Source: Candidatus Nitrotoga sp. MKT (lineage in GTDB: Bacteria > Pseudomonadota > Gammaproteobacteria > Burkholderiales > Gallionellaceae). Taken from it: a DNA stretch of 64,000 nt. Location: the NCBI GenBank assembly GCA_003402345.1, contig QFXH01000009.1:55234-119233 (forward strand), in the 5' to 3' direction. This document shows, piece by piece, positions 1 through 13,033 of the stretch. Position 1 is the stretch's first letter. Every line of letters starts with the position of its first letter. The notes beneath the pieces were generated by a model. The model was not told where the DNA came from and searched no databases. It worked only from the letters and a program-made list of their open reading frames with translations. The translations under genes and the position numbers were made by a program.

Positions 1-431
1 AATTCAAGATGACACACATGGCAGCCGCCGATGCGGTAGGGCGTTCGCGCAGTGCGACCAGCAATCTGTTGCGCCTACTCAAGCTACCGCAATCCGTGCA
101 AGGCATGTTAATGGGCGGCAGTCTCGATATGGGCCACGCCCGAGCACTGCTAGCGCTGGATAGCGCACAGCAAATCACCGCCGCCACCAAAATTATAGCG
201 GACGGGCTGTCGGTGCGCGAGGCAGAAAAACTGGTACAGAATTTATTGAAACCCATACCACAACACAAAAAAACAAAACCCAATCGCGATATCCTGCAAT
301 TGCAAGAAGACATTGCCCAGCATCTCGGCACCAATGTACAAATCAAAACAGGTAAAAAAGGTGCTGGCAAGCTAGTTATCGACTACACCAGCCATGATCA
401 TTTGGCCGATCTAATCGCACGTTGGAAATAA
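1..431 (+). CDS. parB: Chromosome partitioning protein ParB, C-terminal part
   Basis: The reading frame is open from the left window edge, so only about the last 142 residues are present. ParB binds parS sites, spreads as a CTP-dependent clamp and works with ParA to segregate the origin. The stretch AVGRSRSATSNLLRLL is the helix-turn-helix of the central DNA-binding domain, and the last 50 residues, after a lysine-rich linker, fit the C-terminal dimerisation domain. It lies directly before the ATP synthase operon, as in many betaproteobacteria, where parA normally precedes it. A perfect parS site about 15 kb away at 15813 is the expected partner. The family call is secure; the true start lies outside the window. 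Confidence 0.93.
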   Translation, partial: FKMTHMAAADAVGRSRSATSNLLRLLKLPQSVQGMLMGGSLDMGHARALLALDSAQQITAATKIIADGLSVREAEKLVQNLLKPIPQHKKTKPNRDILQLQEDIAQHLGTNVQIKTGKKGAGKLVIDYTSHDHLADLIARWK

Positions 432-477
432 ACCCCTGAAAATAAATCGTTGACGCCAACAAGCGAGATTGAGTAGA

Positions 478-1724
<1,247 letters not shown>

Positions 1725-1769
1725 AGAATTATAAATTTATTTTCTTAAACGCTTAACTTTTACTGATAG

Positions 1770-2024
<255 letters not shown>

Positions 2025-2058
2025 GCCTGCGTGCGTTTAATCAAGGAAAGGTTTTTGC

Positions 2059-2529
2059 ATGAACATTAATGCGACCCTTATCGGCCAAACGATCATGTTT
2101 GCATTGTTTGTTTGGTTTTGCATGAAATTTGTGTGGCCACCCATCATGGCAGCGCTGGATGCACGCAATAAGCGGATTGCAGATGGTTTGGCTGCGGCGG
2201 AACGTGGTAAAAATGACTTGGCGTTAGCTGCCAAACGCTCCGCTGAGCTTCTTCGCGAAGCAAAAGAAAAGGTGTCTGAAGTCATTGCATTGGGTGATAA
2301 GCGGGCGAGTGAAATTGTCGAAGAAGCCAAAGCCCAAGCCAAGATAGAGGGCGACCGTATTATTGCCGCAGCCAAGGCTGAAGTTGAGCAGGAAGTATTT
2401 CGCGCCAAGGAACAATTACGGACGCAAGTGTCCGCAATTGCATTGGCTGGCGCAGGAAAAATTCTGGGCCGCGAAATAGATGCCAAAGCACATAACGATT
2501 TGCTTGATAAGCTAGTAGCGGAAATTTAA
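2059..2529 (+). CDS. atpF: ATP synthase Fo subunit b
   Basis: The 156-residue b subunit is the peripheral stator stalk. It has one N-terminal membrane helix (about residues 5-25), followed by a long charged, alanine-rich helix that dimerises as a right-handed coiled coil and contacts the delta subunit at its end. Length matches E. coli AtpF. A glutamine sits in the membrane helix at [14 protein letters not shown], as is normal. The gene is six bases before atpH. Confidence 0.97.
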   Translation: MNINATLIGQTIMFALFVWFCMKFVWPPIMAALDARNKRIADGLAAAERGKNDLALAAKRSAELLREAKEKVSEVIALGDKRASEIVEEAKAQAKIEGDRIIAAAKAEVEQEVFRAKEQLRTQVSAIALAGAGKILGREIDAKAHNDLLDKLVAEI

Positions 2530-2534
2530 TTATT

Positions 2535-3068
2535 ATGGCTGAAGCTATTACTGTCGCACGTCCCTATGCCCAAGCTGCATTCGATGAAGCGCGCGGGCTT
2601 GACGACTTGAAAGGTTGGTCAGATATACTGCAATCGTTAGCTCAAGCAGTGATTAATCCTGAAATTCATGCGATTATTACCAGCCCGCGTGCAGTAAAAA
2701 ACCAACTAGCAGAGCTGATGCTAGCACTTTGCGGTGACAAGGTAAGCGAAACTCAGCGTAACTTTATCAAGTTGCTTGTAGAAAGTCAGCGCCTCTCTCT
2801 GTTGCCAGAAATCGTCATGCTGTTCGAGATAATGCGAGCTGAGGCAGAACAAAATGTGGATGTTGTGGTGACTTCCGCTTTCGATTTGAGCGACGCGCAA
2901 AAGCAAAAAATTACTGCTGCGCTAAGAAAACGCATGGGGCGTGAAATCAAACTTAGCTGTGAAACTGACCGCAAGTTATTAGGCGGAGTAATTATCCGCG
3001 CCGGTGATAAAGTGATAGATGGTTCTGCGCGCACTCACCTTTCCGAGTTAGCCAACGCCTTGGCTTAA
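2535..3068 (+). CDS. atpH: ATP synthase F1 subunit delta
   Basis: The 177-residue delta subunit links the b-dimer stalk to the top of the alpha3beta3 hexamer. The N-terminal six-helix domain ([13 protein letters not shown] at the start) and the C-terminal conserved stretch [20 protein letters not shown] are the family signatures. The spacing to atpF (5 bp) and atpA (31 bp) indicates one transcript. Confidence 0.97.
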   Translation: MAEAITVARPYAQAAFDEARGLDDLKGWSDILQSLAQAVINPEIHAIITSPRAVKNQLAELMLALCGDKVSETQRNFIKLLVESQRLSLLPEIVMLFEIMRAEAEQNVDVVVTSAFDLSDAQKQKITAALRKRMGREIKLSCETDRKLLGGVIIRAGDKVIDGSARTHLSELANALA

Positions 3069-3099
3069 TGGCAGATTTATTGAAATTAAGGAACAGCAG

Positions 3100-4641
3100 A
3101 TGAAGCTCAACCCTTCTGAAATTAGCAATTTGATTCGTAGCCGTATCGAAAATTTCGACGCGCTATCCCAAGCACGCACGGAAGGTACAGTGGTCAGTGT
3201 AACGGATGGTATCGTTCGTATTCACGGCCTGTCAGACGTAATGCAGGGCGAAATGCTCGAATTTCCCGGTAATACCTTTGGTCTAGCGCTTAATCTAGAG
3301 CGCGACTCTGTCGGTTCAGTAGTGCTGGGCGACTATGAGCACATTACCGAAGGCGACACTGTTAAATGTACTGGCCGGATTCTGGAAGTACCTGTCGGCC
3401 CTGAACTGATCGGGCGCGTAGTAAATGCCCTTGGGCAGCCTATTGACGGTAAAGGTCCGGTCAACGCCAAGATGACCGATAAGATAGAAAAGGTTGCACC
3501 CGGTGTAATTGACCGAAAATCAGTATCGCAACCCGTGCAGACCGGCCTAAAAGCCATTGACTCTATGGTTCCAGTTGGCCGTGGCCAGCGCGAACTTATC
3601 ATCGGTGATCGGCAGACCGGAAAGACCGCCGTGGCGATAGACGCCATCATCAACCAGAAGGGTCAGAACATGACCTGCATCTACGTGGCGATCGGTCAAA
3701 AGGCTTCTACTGTTGCCAACGTAGTACGTAAACTAGAAGAGCACGGCGCAATGGAATACACCATTGTGGTTGTGGCAACTGCCTCTGACTCTGCGGCGAT
3801 GCAATTTCTGGCACCATACGCTGGTTGCACTATGGGCGAGTACTATCGCGATCGCGGCCAAGATGCACTAATTGTTTATGACGACTTAACCAAACAAGCA
3901 TGGGCTTATCGCCAAATATCATTGCTGTTACGCCGACCACCGGGTCGCGAAGCCTATCCTGGGGACGTTTTCTACTTACATTCCCGTTTACTTGAGCGTG
4001 GTGCACGAGTAAATGAAGAATATGTTGAAAAGTTTACCAATGGCGAAGTCAAAGGCAAAACAGGTTCGCTGACTGCGCTGCCAGTGATTGAAACTGCTGC
4101 AGGTGACGTGTCTGCTTTTGTCCCAACCAATGTAATTTCAATTACCGATGGCCAGATTTTCCTCGAAACGGATTTATTCAATGCGGGTATCCGTCCTGCG
4201 ATCAACGCCGGTATTTCAGTGTCACGCGTAGGCGGCGCAGCACAGACTAAAGTAATCAAAAAGCTGGGGGGGGGCGTACGTTTAGCATTGGCACAGTACC
4301 GTGAATTAGCCGCCTTCGCGCAATTCGCTTCTGATTTGGACGAAGCCACTCGCAAACAACTAGAACGTGGTCGCCTGGTAATGGAATTGATGAAGCAGCC
4401 ACAATATGCACCGTTATCCGTAGCGGAAATGGCAATAACGCTGTTTGCGATCAACAAGGGCTCCTTTGATGATGTGCCTATAAATAAAGTTCTTGCATTC
4501 GAAATTGGGCTGCACACATTCGTGAAATCGCAATACAAGACCTTAGAAGAAGCGATTGAATCCAGCAAGGATTTGTCTGCCGACAACGAAAAAATCTTGA
4601 TCGCTGCGATTGATAAATTCAAGTCCACTGCAGTTTACTAA
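3100..4641 (+). CDS. atpA: ATP synthase F1 subunit alpha
   Basis: The 513-residue alpha subunit binds nucleotide at the non-catalytic sites of F1. The P-loop GDRQTGKT lies near residue 170, followed by the alpha-specific signature around [14 protein letters not shown] near residue 370. Length equals E. coli AtpA. The gene contains a run of nine G residues (4266-4274), coding Leu-Gly-Gly-Gly, a potential slippage spot inside an essential gene. A clear ribosome site (AAGGAAC) precedes the ATG. Confidence 0.99.
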   Translation: MKLNPSEISNLIRSRIENFDALSQARTEGTVVSVTDGIVRIHGLSDVMQGEMLEFPGNTFGLALNLERDSVGSVVLGDYEHITEGDTVKCTGRILEVPVGPELIGRVVNALGQPIDGKGPVNAKMTDKIEKVAPGVIDRKSVSQPVQTGLKAIDSMVPVGRGQRELIIGDRQTGKTAVAIDAIINQKGQNMTCIYVAIGQKASTVANVVRKLEEHGAMEYTIVVVATASDSAAMQFLAPYAGCTMGEYYRDRGQDALIVYDDLTKQAWAYRQISLLLRRPPGREAYPGDVFYLHSRLLERGARVNEEYVEKFTNGEVKGKTGSLTALPVIETAAGDVSAFVPTNVISITDGQIFLETDLFNAGIRPAINAGISVSRVGGAAQTKVIKKLGGGVRLALAQYRELAAFAQFASDLDEATRKQLERGRLVMELMKQPQYAPLSVAEMAITLFAINKGSFDDVPINKVLAFEIGLHTFVKSQYKTLEEAIESSKDLSADNEKILIAAIDKFKSTAVY

Positions 4642-4656
4642 GCTGGAGTCACGATA

Positions 4657-5526
4657 ATGGCTGGCAGCAAAGAAATACGAACTAAAATCAAGAGCGTTGA
4701 AAATACGCGCAAAATCACGCGCGCAATGGAAATGGTGGCAGCTTCCAAAATGCGCAAAGCTCAAGATCGTATGCGTGCCGCTCGTCCCTACGCGGAAAAA
4801 ATACGTCAAGTTGCAGCGCATTTATCGCGCGCTAATCCGGAATATAAGCATCCATTTCTGATAAAGCGTGATGTCATCAAGAACGTCGCGGTGATTATTG
4901 TCACCTCGGACAAAGGATTGTGCGGTGGTCTTAATACCAACATTCTGCGTCTGGTGGTAACGCAGATGAAGGAATGGGAAGGCGAAAGCAAAAACATCAG
5001 CATATGTGCTATTGGCAATAAAGGATTTAGCTTTATGTCCCGTATCGGTGCAAAAGTTAAATCGCATATGATCGGACTAGGAGACATTCCACACATCGAA
5101 AAACTGATTGGAGCGGTCAAGGTCATGCTGGATGCTTACAATACTGGCGAAATTGATGCAATTTATATTAGTTATAACGGCTTCGTTAACACTATGAAGC
5201 AAGAACCCAGAATGGAGCAATTATTGCCGCTCTCAAGTGAGAATCTAGAACCTGCGAATGGTAGTACATGGGATTACATTTATGAGCCTGATGCCAAAGT
5301 CGTAGTAGATGAATTACTAGTGCGCTATATTGAATCATTAGTTTATAACGCAGTCACCGAAAATCAAGCGTCTGAACAGAGTGCACGCATGGTAGCCATG
5401 AAAGCGGCTTCTGATAATGCAAAGGCAGTAATAGGTGAACTTAAGCTAATTTACAATAAAGCACGTCAAGCAGCGATTACTAAGGAAATATCAGAAATTG
5501 TCGGTGGCGCAGCAGCTGTAAGTTAA
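4657..5526 (+). CDS. atpG: ATP synthase F1 subunit gamma
   Basis: The 289-residue gamma subunit is the central rotor shaft, built as an antiparallel coiled coil of the N- and C-terminal helices around a Rossmann-like middle. The N-terminal signature [22 protein letters not shown] and the C-terminal [19 protein letters not shown] are intact. It is followed by a 157-base spacer before atpD, much longer than the other gaps in the operon. Confidence 0.98.
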   Translation: MAGSKEIRTKIKSVENTRKITRAMEMVAASKMRKAQDRMRAARPYAEKIRQVAAHLSRANPEYKHPFLIKRDVIKNVAVIIVTSDKGLCGGLNTNILRLVVTQMKEWEGESKNISICAIGNKGFSFMSRIGAKVKSHMIGLGDIPHIEKLIGAVKVMLDAYNTGEIDAIYISYNGFVNTMKQEPRMEQLLPLSSENLEPANGSTWDYIYEPDAKVVVDELLVRYIESLVYNAVTENQASEQSARMVAMKAASDNAKAVIGELKLIYNKARQAAITKEISEIVGGAAAVS

Positions 5527-5617
5527 TGCTCGCAGTTGGTTGGAGCTTTAATTCTGTGCAAATGATTAACAGTATATGTAAATTTGTTGAACAAAATCAT
5601 ATCGCAATAGAATTTGA

Positions 5618-7105
<1,488 letters not shown>

Positions 7106-7152
7106 GGCTTGACGCTGTAATTGGACCAAGTGTCGTAGTAATAAGGAAAATT

Positions 7153-7581
7153 ATGGCAATGACTGTTCATGTTGATGTGGTGAGCGCAGAAGAATCCATT
7201 TTCTCTGGCCTTGTAGAAATGGTTGTCGTTCCAGGTGAAATGGGCGAACTAGGAATCTACCCACGTCATGCACCACTACTCACACGCATTAAACCAGGTT
7301 CGGTACGCCTCAAACTGCCGGACCAAAACCAACTTATGCTGATTTACGTTTCTGGCGGAATGCTGGAAGTTCAGCCCAGCGTGGTTACGATTTTAGCTGA
7401 CACCGCCATTCGCGGCGCAGACTTGGATGAAGCGCGCTCGCTCGAAGCTAAACGTGCAGCGGAAGAAGCCATGAAGAACCGTGCTTCTGATATTGACTAC
7501 GCTACCGCGCAAGCTGAGCTATCTGAAGCGCTTGCCCAATTACAAGCAATTCAGAAAATGCGTAAGCAACAACCCCACTAA
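7153..7581 (+). CDS. atpC: ATP synthase F1 subunit epsilon
   Basis: The 142-residue epsilon subunit has an N-terminal beta-sandwich ([19 protein letters not shown], then [19 protein letters not shown]) and a C-terminal helical hairpin ([16 protein letters not shown] onward) that can extend and inhibit ATP hydrolysis. It closes the operon and is followed by a strong intrinsic terminator. Confidence 0.97.
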   Translation: MAMTVHVDVVSAEESIFSGLVEMVVVPGEMGELGIYPRHAPLLTRIKPGSVRLKLPDQNQLMLIYVSGGMLEVQPSVVTILADTAIRGADLDEARSLEAKRAAEEAMKNRASDIDYATAQAELSEALAQLQAIQKMRKQQPH

Positions 7582-7610
7582 GCTTGCTAGGCTAGCGTGA
7601 TTCGCAAATG

Positions 7611-7636
7611 AAAGCGGCTTAGGCCGCTTTTTTTGT
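7611..7636 (+). terminator. Intrinsic terminator after the atp operon
   Basis: The eight-base stem AAAGCGGC / GCCGCTTT with a four-base loop (TTAG) runs straight into a T-rich tail. It sits 30 bases after the atpC stop and 38 before glmU, so glmU is probably transcribed separately or by read-through. Confidence 0.9.
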
Positions 7637-7673
7637 TTATACTTCTTTACCATATTTTATATCGCATACAACC

Positions 7674-9047
7674 ATGACTACACTCAACATCGTCATTCTT
7701 GCTGCTGGCAAAGGACAGCGCATGCACTCAAATAAACCAAAGGTGCTGCACTTCTTGGCTGGTCGTCCACTATTGCAACATGTACTCGACACCGCTGTTC
7801 AATTTTCTTCCGGTGTAACCTGCGTGGTGTATGGCCATGGAGGCGAAGCAGTGCCACAGGCGATGGCAAAATATAAGGCTGATTTTGTCTTGCAGGAACC
7901 GCAGCTTGGAACTGGCCATGCAGTACAGCAAGCACTTTCACACTTGAATGATGATACCTTGACGCTGGTGCTGTATGGCGATGTGCCGCTTATTCAGCCT
8001 GACACATTAAAAAAAATGTTGGTGGCGCAGCAAGCACTCACCCTGCTCACCATTCACCTTGACAACCCCACTGGTTACGGACGTATTGTGCGCGATAGCG
8101 CAGGCAATGTAAGTTGCATAGTAGAGGAAAAGGACGCCACGACAGAGCAGCGCACCATCCGCGAAATAAATACAGGCATCCTTGCCGTTCCCACTCATCT
8201 ACTGCGTAACTGGTTATCAAAATTGCGCAATGATAATGTACAAGGTGAGTATTATCTAACCGACATCGTCGCCATGGCTGTGGCACAGGGCGTTGCAGTA
8301 CATACGGTACAACCTACCCATGGGTGGGAAGTAGTAGGTGTCAATAGCAAAGCGCAACTAGCCGAACTGGAACGTACCTGGCAATATGAACAAGCGCACC
8401 AATTATTGGTACACGGTGTTACCTTGGCTGACCCTGCACGCCTTGATGTGCGGGGTAAATTGGTATGCGGACGTGATGTTGAAATTGATGTTGGCTGCAT
8501 CTTCGAAGGCGATGTTTATCTGGGAAATGGCGTTCGCATAGGCGCTTACAGCATTATAAAAAATACTCACATTGGCGCCAACACCTACATCGAACCCTAT
8601 AGCCATATTGATCAAGTAAATATCGGCAACAACTGCCGTATTGGTCCTTATGCCCGCCTGAGGCCCGGCAGCACACTACATAACGAAGTGCACATTGGAA
8701 ACTTTGTCGAAGTAAAAAATAGTGAAATTGCCACCAGTAGCAAAGCTAACCACTTAAGCTATATTGGTGATAGTAGCGTCGGTAGCCGTGTCAACATAGG
8801 CGCAGGCACTATTACCTGCAATTATGATGGCGCAAATAAACATCGTACTATCATTGAGGATGATGTTTTTATCGGATCAAATACGCAACTGGTAGCGCCA
8901 GTAAAAATCGGCCACGGCGCCACTATAGGTGCGGGTTCAACTATTACGAGCGATGCACCGGAAGGAGAATTGACCCTGTCACGCGCCAAACAAATTACTT
9001 TGCCGGGCTGGCGGAGGCCCAGCAAGAAAAATAATATACCTAAATAG
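7674..9047 (+). CDS. glmU: Bifunctional GlmU: UDP-GlcNAc pyrophosphorylase / GlcN-1-P acetyltransferase
   Basis: GlmU makes UDP-N-acetylglucosamine, the precursor of peptidoglycan and LPS, in two steps. The N-terminal half has the nucleotidyltransferase signature [21 protein letters not shown], and the C-terminal half is a left-handed beta-helix of hexapeptide repeats ([33 protein letters not shown]). Length (457) is normal. UDP-GlcNAc is also the usual donor of GT41 enzymes such as those encoded at 44-52 kb. It converges on mnmE. Confidence 0.98.
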   Translation: MTTLNIVILAAGKGQRMHSNKPKVLHFLAGRPLLQHVLDTAVQFSSGVTCVVYGHGGEAVPQAMAKYKADFVLQEPQLGTGHAVQQALSHLNDDTLTLVLYGDVPLIQPDTLKKMLVAQQALTLLTIHLDNPTGYGRIVRDSAGNVSCIVEEKDATTEQRTIREINTGILAVPTHLLRNWLSKLRNDNVQGEYYLTDIVAMAVAQGVAVHTVQPTHGWEVVGVNSKAQLAELERTWQYEQAHQLLVHGVTLADPARLDVRGKLVCGRDVEIDVGCIFEGDVYLGNGVRIGAYSIIKNTHIGANTYIEPYSHIDQVNIGNNCRIGPYARLRPGSTLHNEVHIGNFVEVKNSEIATSSKANHLSYIGDSSVGSRVNIGAGTITCNYDGANKHRTIIEDDVFIGSNTQLVAPVKIGHGATIGAGSTITSDAPEGELTLSRAKQITLPGWRRPSKKNNIPK

Positions 9048-9080
9048 ATTTTTCCATACTTACAGAGTTTATTTTTATTT

Positions 9081-10430
9081 TTATTTTCCGATGCAAAACC
9101 GGCTGAATATTTCACCGAGCAGATCATCCGCACTAAACTCACCCGTAATCGAATTTAGTTCTTCGTGCGCAAGTCGCAGCTCTTCTGCACAAAATTCTGG
9201 ACGTTTGATTTCCCCTGCGGCCCGCTGCAAATAATCACGTGCGTTCAATAATGCATGGACATGGCGTTCACGCGCCATAAATATGCCTGCCTCCTGATGC
9301 CAACCAAGCAGTGACAGCAACTTATTGCGCAACAACTCAAGCCCCTCACCTGTTTTAGCAGATAGATAAATATGGCATTCGTCGTTATGTTCTTCTATGT
9401 ATGCATGCTGGGCAAGCAAATCAACTTTATTAAAGACATGTAATCGCGGAATTTCAAGCGGTAATTCGTCTAAAATTTTCTGGTCATCCTCAGTCATGCC
9501 GTGGCTGGCATCCAACAGAATCAAGATGACATCAGCTTTTTTTAGGACTCCATATGTACGAGCAATCCCCATCTGCTCCACTGCATCCTCCGCCTCGCGT
9601 AACCCCGCCGTATCTATAATATGCAATGGCACACCACTGATTTGAATAGATTGGCTAATGAGATCACGCGTGGTACCTGGAAATTCACTAACTAACGCGA
9701 CATCCTCTCCACTCAATCCGTTAAGTAGACTTGACTTACCAACATTAGGTTGTCCAACCAGCACGATATGGGCGCCTTCTCTCAACAAGCTCCCCTGCTG
9801 TGCCAAACTCAAAATTTTTTCTAATTCTGCACGTAATGCGACTAGCCGTGTATCACGTTGCGTGACATCTGGAGCATCAATCTCTTCTTCCGGAAAATCC
9901 AACATGGCTTCGACCAACATCCGTAACAAAACCAATCCGTCCACTAAGCGATGGATTGTTTTTGAAAATTCGCCTTGTAACGAACGCATAGCACTGCGTG
10001 CAGCCTGACTGGTTGTAGCAGCTATCAGGTCGGCTACGCTTTCTGCTTGAGCCAAATCAAGTTTTTCATTAAGGAATGCACGCTGCGTAAATTCGCCTGG
10101 CTGGGCGAGACGAGCTCCAATTTCAAGACAGCGCTGCAACACCAATTGCAGTACGGCTATGCCGCCATGCCCCTGCAATTCTAAAATATCTTCGCCAGTG
10201 TAGGAATGCGGGGCAGGAAAGAACAGAGCGATACCCTGATCCATAACCTGCCCTTGCACATCTAGAAATGAAGCATACGTCGCGTGCCGCGGCACAGGTA
10301 CTTTCCCTAACAGGGTTTGTGCCAATCGGCCAAGGTCATGCCCGGAGAGTCTGACCACGCCGATACCACCTTGTCCATGAGGAGTAGCGATTGCGGCAAT
10401 AACATCAGGCTTTGGCAGCGCCTTTGACAT
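9081..10430 (-). CDS. mnmE: tRNA modification GTPase MnmE
   Basis: MnmE acts with MnmG to modify wobble uridine U34 of certain tRNAs. The 449-residue protein shows the N-terminal folate-binding domain (IAAIATPHGQGGIGVVRLSG), a G domain with P-loop GQPNVGKSS near residue 225, switch sequence PGTTRD and NKVD, and the C-terminal FCIGK motif whose Cys is needed for catalysis. I start at ATG 10430 (MSKALPKPDV), the residue pattern of homologues; five codons upstream is another in-frame start. The gene overlaps the end of yidC by 26 bases, implying translational coupling. Confidence 0.98.
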   Translation of the reverse strand: MSKALPKPDVIAAIATPHGQGGIGVVRLSGHDLGRLAQTLLGKVPVPRHATYASFLDVQGQVMDQGIALFFPAPHSYTGEDILELQGHGGIAVLQLVLQRCLEIGARLAQPGEFTQRAFLNEKLDLAQAESVADLIAATTSQAARSAMRSLQGEFSKTIHRLVDGLVLLRMLVEAMLDFPEEEIDAPDVTQRDTRLVALRAELEKILSLAQQGSLLREGAHIVLVGQPNVGKSSLLNGLSGEDVALVSEFPGTTRDLISQSIQISGVPLHIIDTAGLREAEDAVEQMGIARTYGVLKKADVILILLDASHGMTEDDQKILDELPLEIPRLHVFNKVDLLAQHAYIEEHNDECHIYLSAKTGEGLELLRNKLLSLLGWHQEAGIFMARERHVHALLNARDYLQRAAGEIKRPEFCAEELRLAHEELNSITGEFSADDLLGEIFSRFCIGK

Positions 10431-12057
10431 TAGCCTCCAGTCCACGCGTAATGTACCACTGTTGAACGATGGAAAGTATATTGTTTACAATGGAGTACAG
10501 CACCAATCCGGCCGGAAAGAAGAAAAATACCACGCTAAAAACAATGGGCAATAATTTCATAAGCTTGGCTTGCAGCGGATCGGGTGGAACAGGGTTCAAC
10601 TTACTTTGGATTATCATGGTGGCACCCATGATTAACGGTAAAACATAGTATGGATCAGGCACCGACAAATCGGTAATCCAACCAAAAAATGGGGCATAAC
10701 GTAATTCGACACTTGCAAGAATAGCCCAATATAATGCAATAAATACGGGTATCTGAACGAGCATCGGCAAACAGCCTCCAAGCGGATTAATTTTCTCCGT
10801 CTTATACAATTCCATCATCGCTTTATGCAAACGCTCGCGGTCATCTCCATATTGTTGCTTGATTTTCTCCAGCTTGGGGGCCACTACACGCATTTTTCCC
10901 ATGGAGCGATAACTGGCCGCAGACAAGGGGAAAAATAATAATTTAATAAAAACAGTTAACAAAATAATAGCTATACCCCAGTTAGATACCCAGCCATACA
11001 GATAGGAAAGTAACCAGAACAATGGGGTCGAAATGATTGTCAGCCAACCATAATCTACTGTTAATCCCAACCCTGGTGCAATTTCATCCAGCGAAGTTTG
11101 CGCCGGTCCAGCATAAAGTGGCACGCTAATCTTTGCGCTTTGACCTGATGCAATGGCGGCTACAGGTAAAATGACGCCTACCGAATAAAGCTCGTTTTCC
11201 AATTTCCTGGTATAAAACTCTCGTTGTACCTTATCTTTAGGTAGCCATGCCGCTACAAAGTAATGTTGCAGCATACCTACCCAACCATTGTCAGCACTTT
11301 GGGAATGCTTAGCATTTCCTTTTTCAATATCAGGAAAACCAACTTTCTGAAATTTTTCCTTCTCTGTATAAATCGCAGTGCCCGTATAAGTGGGCAAAAA
11401 CATTGATGCACCTTCCGGTGTGGATTGATCGCGCACCAACTGAAAATAAGCTGACGGGGAAATTGGATTGGTTCCAATATTTTCGATTTCATAACCCACA
11501 TCTACCAAATAACCACCACGATGGAACACATAAAATTTGGTTACTTTTGCACCGACAACATTTGTTGCAAGTAATCGCACTTCGATTGTGTTTTTACCTT
11601 CGGTTAATAAATATTCACTAGCCTCAGCAGTGAATACCGTATTGTGTGTAGGTAATCCAGTGCCAAGCAAACCCGTTTGAGCGATATACGTGTGCGCTCC
11701 TTGTTCCCTCAATAATACAAATGGTTTATTCTTATTTTTACTATCCCGCTGCTGCAAAAATTCCAAGCGACGCAAATCCCCGCCCAAAGTATTAATTTCT
11801 GCAGTTAGATAATCTGTTGTTACTGTAATTTTTTGCCCAGCTTGAGTCTTTCTTTGGGTAGCAACTACAATTGCCTCAGGATTAGCCGTAGTTGCTATAT
11901 TAGGTGCAGTATTTGGCGGCACGACAATTTGCGGCACGGCAGCAGGCGCTGCTCGAACTATTGGCTGCTGAGTACGCTGCCAACTGTCCCACAACGACAT
12001 GATTGATATTGAGAACGTCAAAAAAAAGAACAACCTAAACAGCTTGTGAAAATCCAT
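10405..12057 (-). CDS. yidC: Membrane protein insertase YidC
   Basis: YidC inserts and folds inner-membrane proteins, alone or with SecYEG; subunit c encoded at 1782 is a classic client. The 550-residue protein has an N-terminal membrane anchor (residues 5-22), a large periplasmic beta-sandwich domain (about 55-330) and five C-terminal membrane helices with the conserved stretch NWGIAIILLTVFIKLLFFPLS, which bears the hydrophilic-groove arginine region downstream. It follows yidD by 20 bases in the leftward rpmH operon. Confidence 0.98.
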   Translation of the reverse strand: MDFHKLFRLFFFLTFSISIMSLWDSWQRTQQPIVRAAPAAVPQIVVPPNTAPNIATTANPEAIVVATQRKTQAGQKITVTTDYLTAEINTLGGDLRRLEFLQQRDSKNKNKPFVLLREQGAHTYIAQTGLLGTGLPTHNTVFTAEASEYLLTEGKNTIEVRLLATNVVGAKVTKFYVFHRGGYLVDVGYEIENIGTNPISPSAYFQLVRDQSTPEGASMFLPTYTGTAIYTEKEKFQKVGFPDIEKGNAKHSQSADNGWVGMLQHYFVAAWLPKDKVQREFYTRKLENELYSVGVILPVAAIASGQSAKISVPLYAGPAQTSLDEIAPGLGLTVDYGWLTIISTPLFWLLSYLYGWVSNWGIAIILLTVFIKLLFFPLSAASYRSMGKMRVVAPKLEKIKQQYGDDRERLHKAMMELYKTEKINPLGGCLPMLVQIPVFIALYWAILASVELRYAPFFGWITDLSVPDPYYVLPLIMGATMIIQSKLNPVPPDPLQAKLMKLLPIVFSVVFFFFPAGLVLYSIVNNILSIVQQWYITRGLEANVKGAAKA

Positions 12058-12077
12058 ATGGTTTCGCTTATATAAAT

Positions 12078-12290
12078 CTATGGGGCGGGATCATAACCAC
12101 CTGAATTCCAAGGGTTGCACCGAATAACCCGCTTTATGCTTAACCAAGTACCACGCCAAGCACCATGTTTAAAGATAACCTCACGAGCATATTGGGAACA
12201 ACTTGGAGTAAAACGACAGGTCGGTGGCATAAGCGGACTCAGCAAATATTGATATAAATCTATCAATCTAATTAAGAGTCGTCGCATCAC
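12078..12290 (-). CDS. yidD: Membrane protein insertion efficiency factor YidD
   Basis: A 70-residue protein with the family pattern LIRLIDLYQYLLSPL then CRFTPSCSQYA, with the conserved cysteines, and NPWNSGGYDPAP at the end. YidD assists YidC-dependent insertion and is membrane-associated through an amphipathic N-terminal helix. Its ATG overlaps the rnpA stop codon (ATGA), so translation is coupled. Confidence 0.95.
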   Translation of the reverse strand: MMRRLLIRLIDLYQYLLSPLMPPTCRFTPSCSQYAREVIFKHGAWRGTWLSIKRVIRCNPWNSGGYDPAP

Positions 12291-12646
12291 ATACGGACAG
12301 ATTGAAATAGCTGTAACAAAGCCAACTGTCCTTCAGCCGCAGTTTCAGAATTAAATTGCCGCTTGGCCCGCACCACTACATCCACCGAGTATTCGACTGA
12401 GAAATTAAGTCGAAATATATTTCGAATCATGCGCTTTGCAAAATTTCTTGATACTGCCTTTGGCATGTTTCTTTTGCTGACTATTACTCCAAGACGGGAA
12501 TAACCACTCTCGTTCTTCCGTATGTAAACTGTAAACCATTTATTAGTTGAATAGCCAGCACGAAGCGCCAACTCAAACTCTATCGGTTGCTTTATCCGGC
12601 GACATGAAGGTAACGTTTGTTTGGTATTAAACGGCAAGGCGGGCAC
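12287..12646 (-). CDS. rnpA: Ribonuclease P protein component
   Basis: RnpA is the basic protein cofactor of RNase P, which matures tRNA 5' ends. The 119-residue sequence has the RNR-type region ([13 protein letters not shown]) near residue 70 and the N-terminal [20 protein letters not shown]. The start is GTG at 12646, which lies inside rpmH, so rnpA overlaps the end of rpmH by 20 bases; an in-frame TTG three codons later is possible. Overlap of these two genes suggests coupled translation. Confidence 0.94.
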   Translation of the reverse strand: MPALPFNTKQTLPSCRRIKQPIEFELALRAGYSTNKWFTVYIRKNESGYSRLGVIVSKRNMPKAVSRNFAKRMIRNIFRLNFSVEYSVDVVVRAKRQFNSETAAEGQLALLQLFQSVRM

Positions 12647-12761
12647 GGCCTTTAGCTCTTCGAGCGGCTATAACGGCTCTTCCTCCCTTGGTTTTCATGC
12701 GAACAAGAAATCCATGGGTCCGTTTTCTTTTAGTGACGGACGGTTGATATGTACGTTTCAT
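12627..12761 (-). CDS. rpmH: 50S ribosomal protein L34
   Basis: A 44-residue highly basic protein starting [18 protein letters not shown] and ending in an arginine/lysine-rich tail ([17 protein letters not shown]), a full-length L34. It is the first gene of the leftward rpmH-rnpA-yidD-yidC-mnmE operon and is divergent from dnaA, the arrangement found near the origin of most bacteria. An AGGG ribosome site stands about ten bases before the ATG. Confidence 0.97.
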   Translation of the reverse strand: MKRTYQPSVTKRKRTHGFLVRMKTKGGRAVIAARRAKGRARLAV

Positions 12762-13033
12762 TGAATTATATCCCTAATTAATAATTAATACTTGAAAACC
12801 CGCTATTACATTATTTACGGAAGCCTATGTCAAGCTTATTTTGACCATTGTGTAACAAATATATAAATTATCCGTACTTTTCACAAATAATTTGTCTGGC
12901 GTCAAATTAGCCCACAAAAATAATCATGATGAATTTAAAATGTTTCTTCAATAACTTATCTACTGTGAATAATTTTTTACCTTGCATGTAGTAGAATGTA
13001 TCGAAGATACTTCTGCATTATCATCTGAAAATT
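12762..13033. other. rpmH-dnaA intergenic region, possible origin part 1
   Basis: A 272-base AT-rich spacer between the divergent rpmH and dnaA genes, with promoters for both expected. I see one DnaA box matching TTATNCACA on the minus strand at 12964-12972 (TGTGAATAA on the plus strand) and a weaker TGTGTAACA near 12850. Box density is lower than in the dnaA-dnaN gap, so this is the less likely replication start, though bipartite origins exist. Confidence 0.5.
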
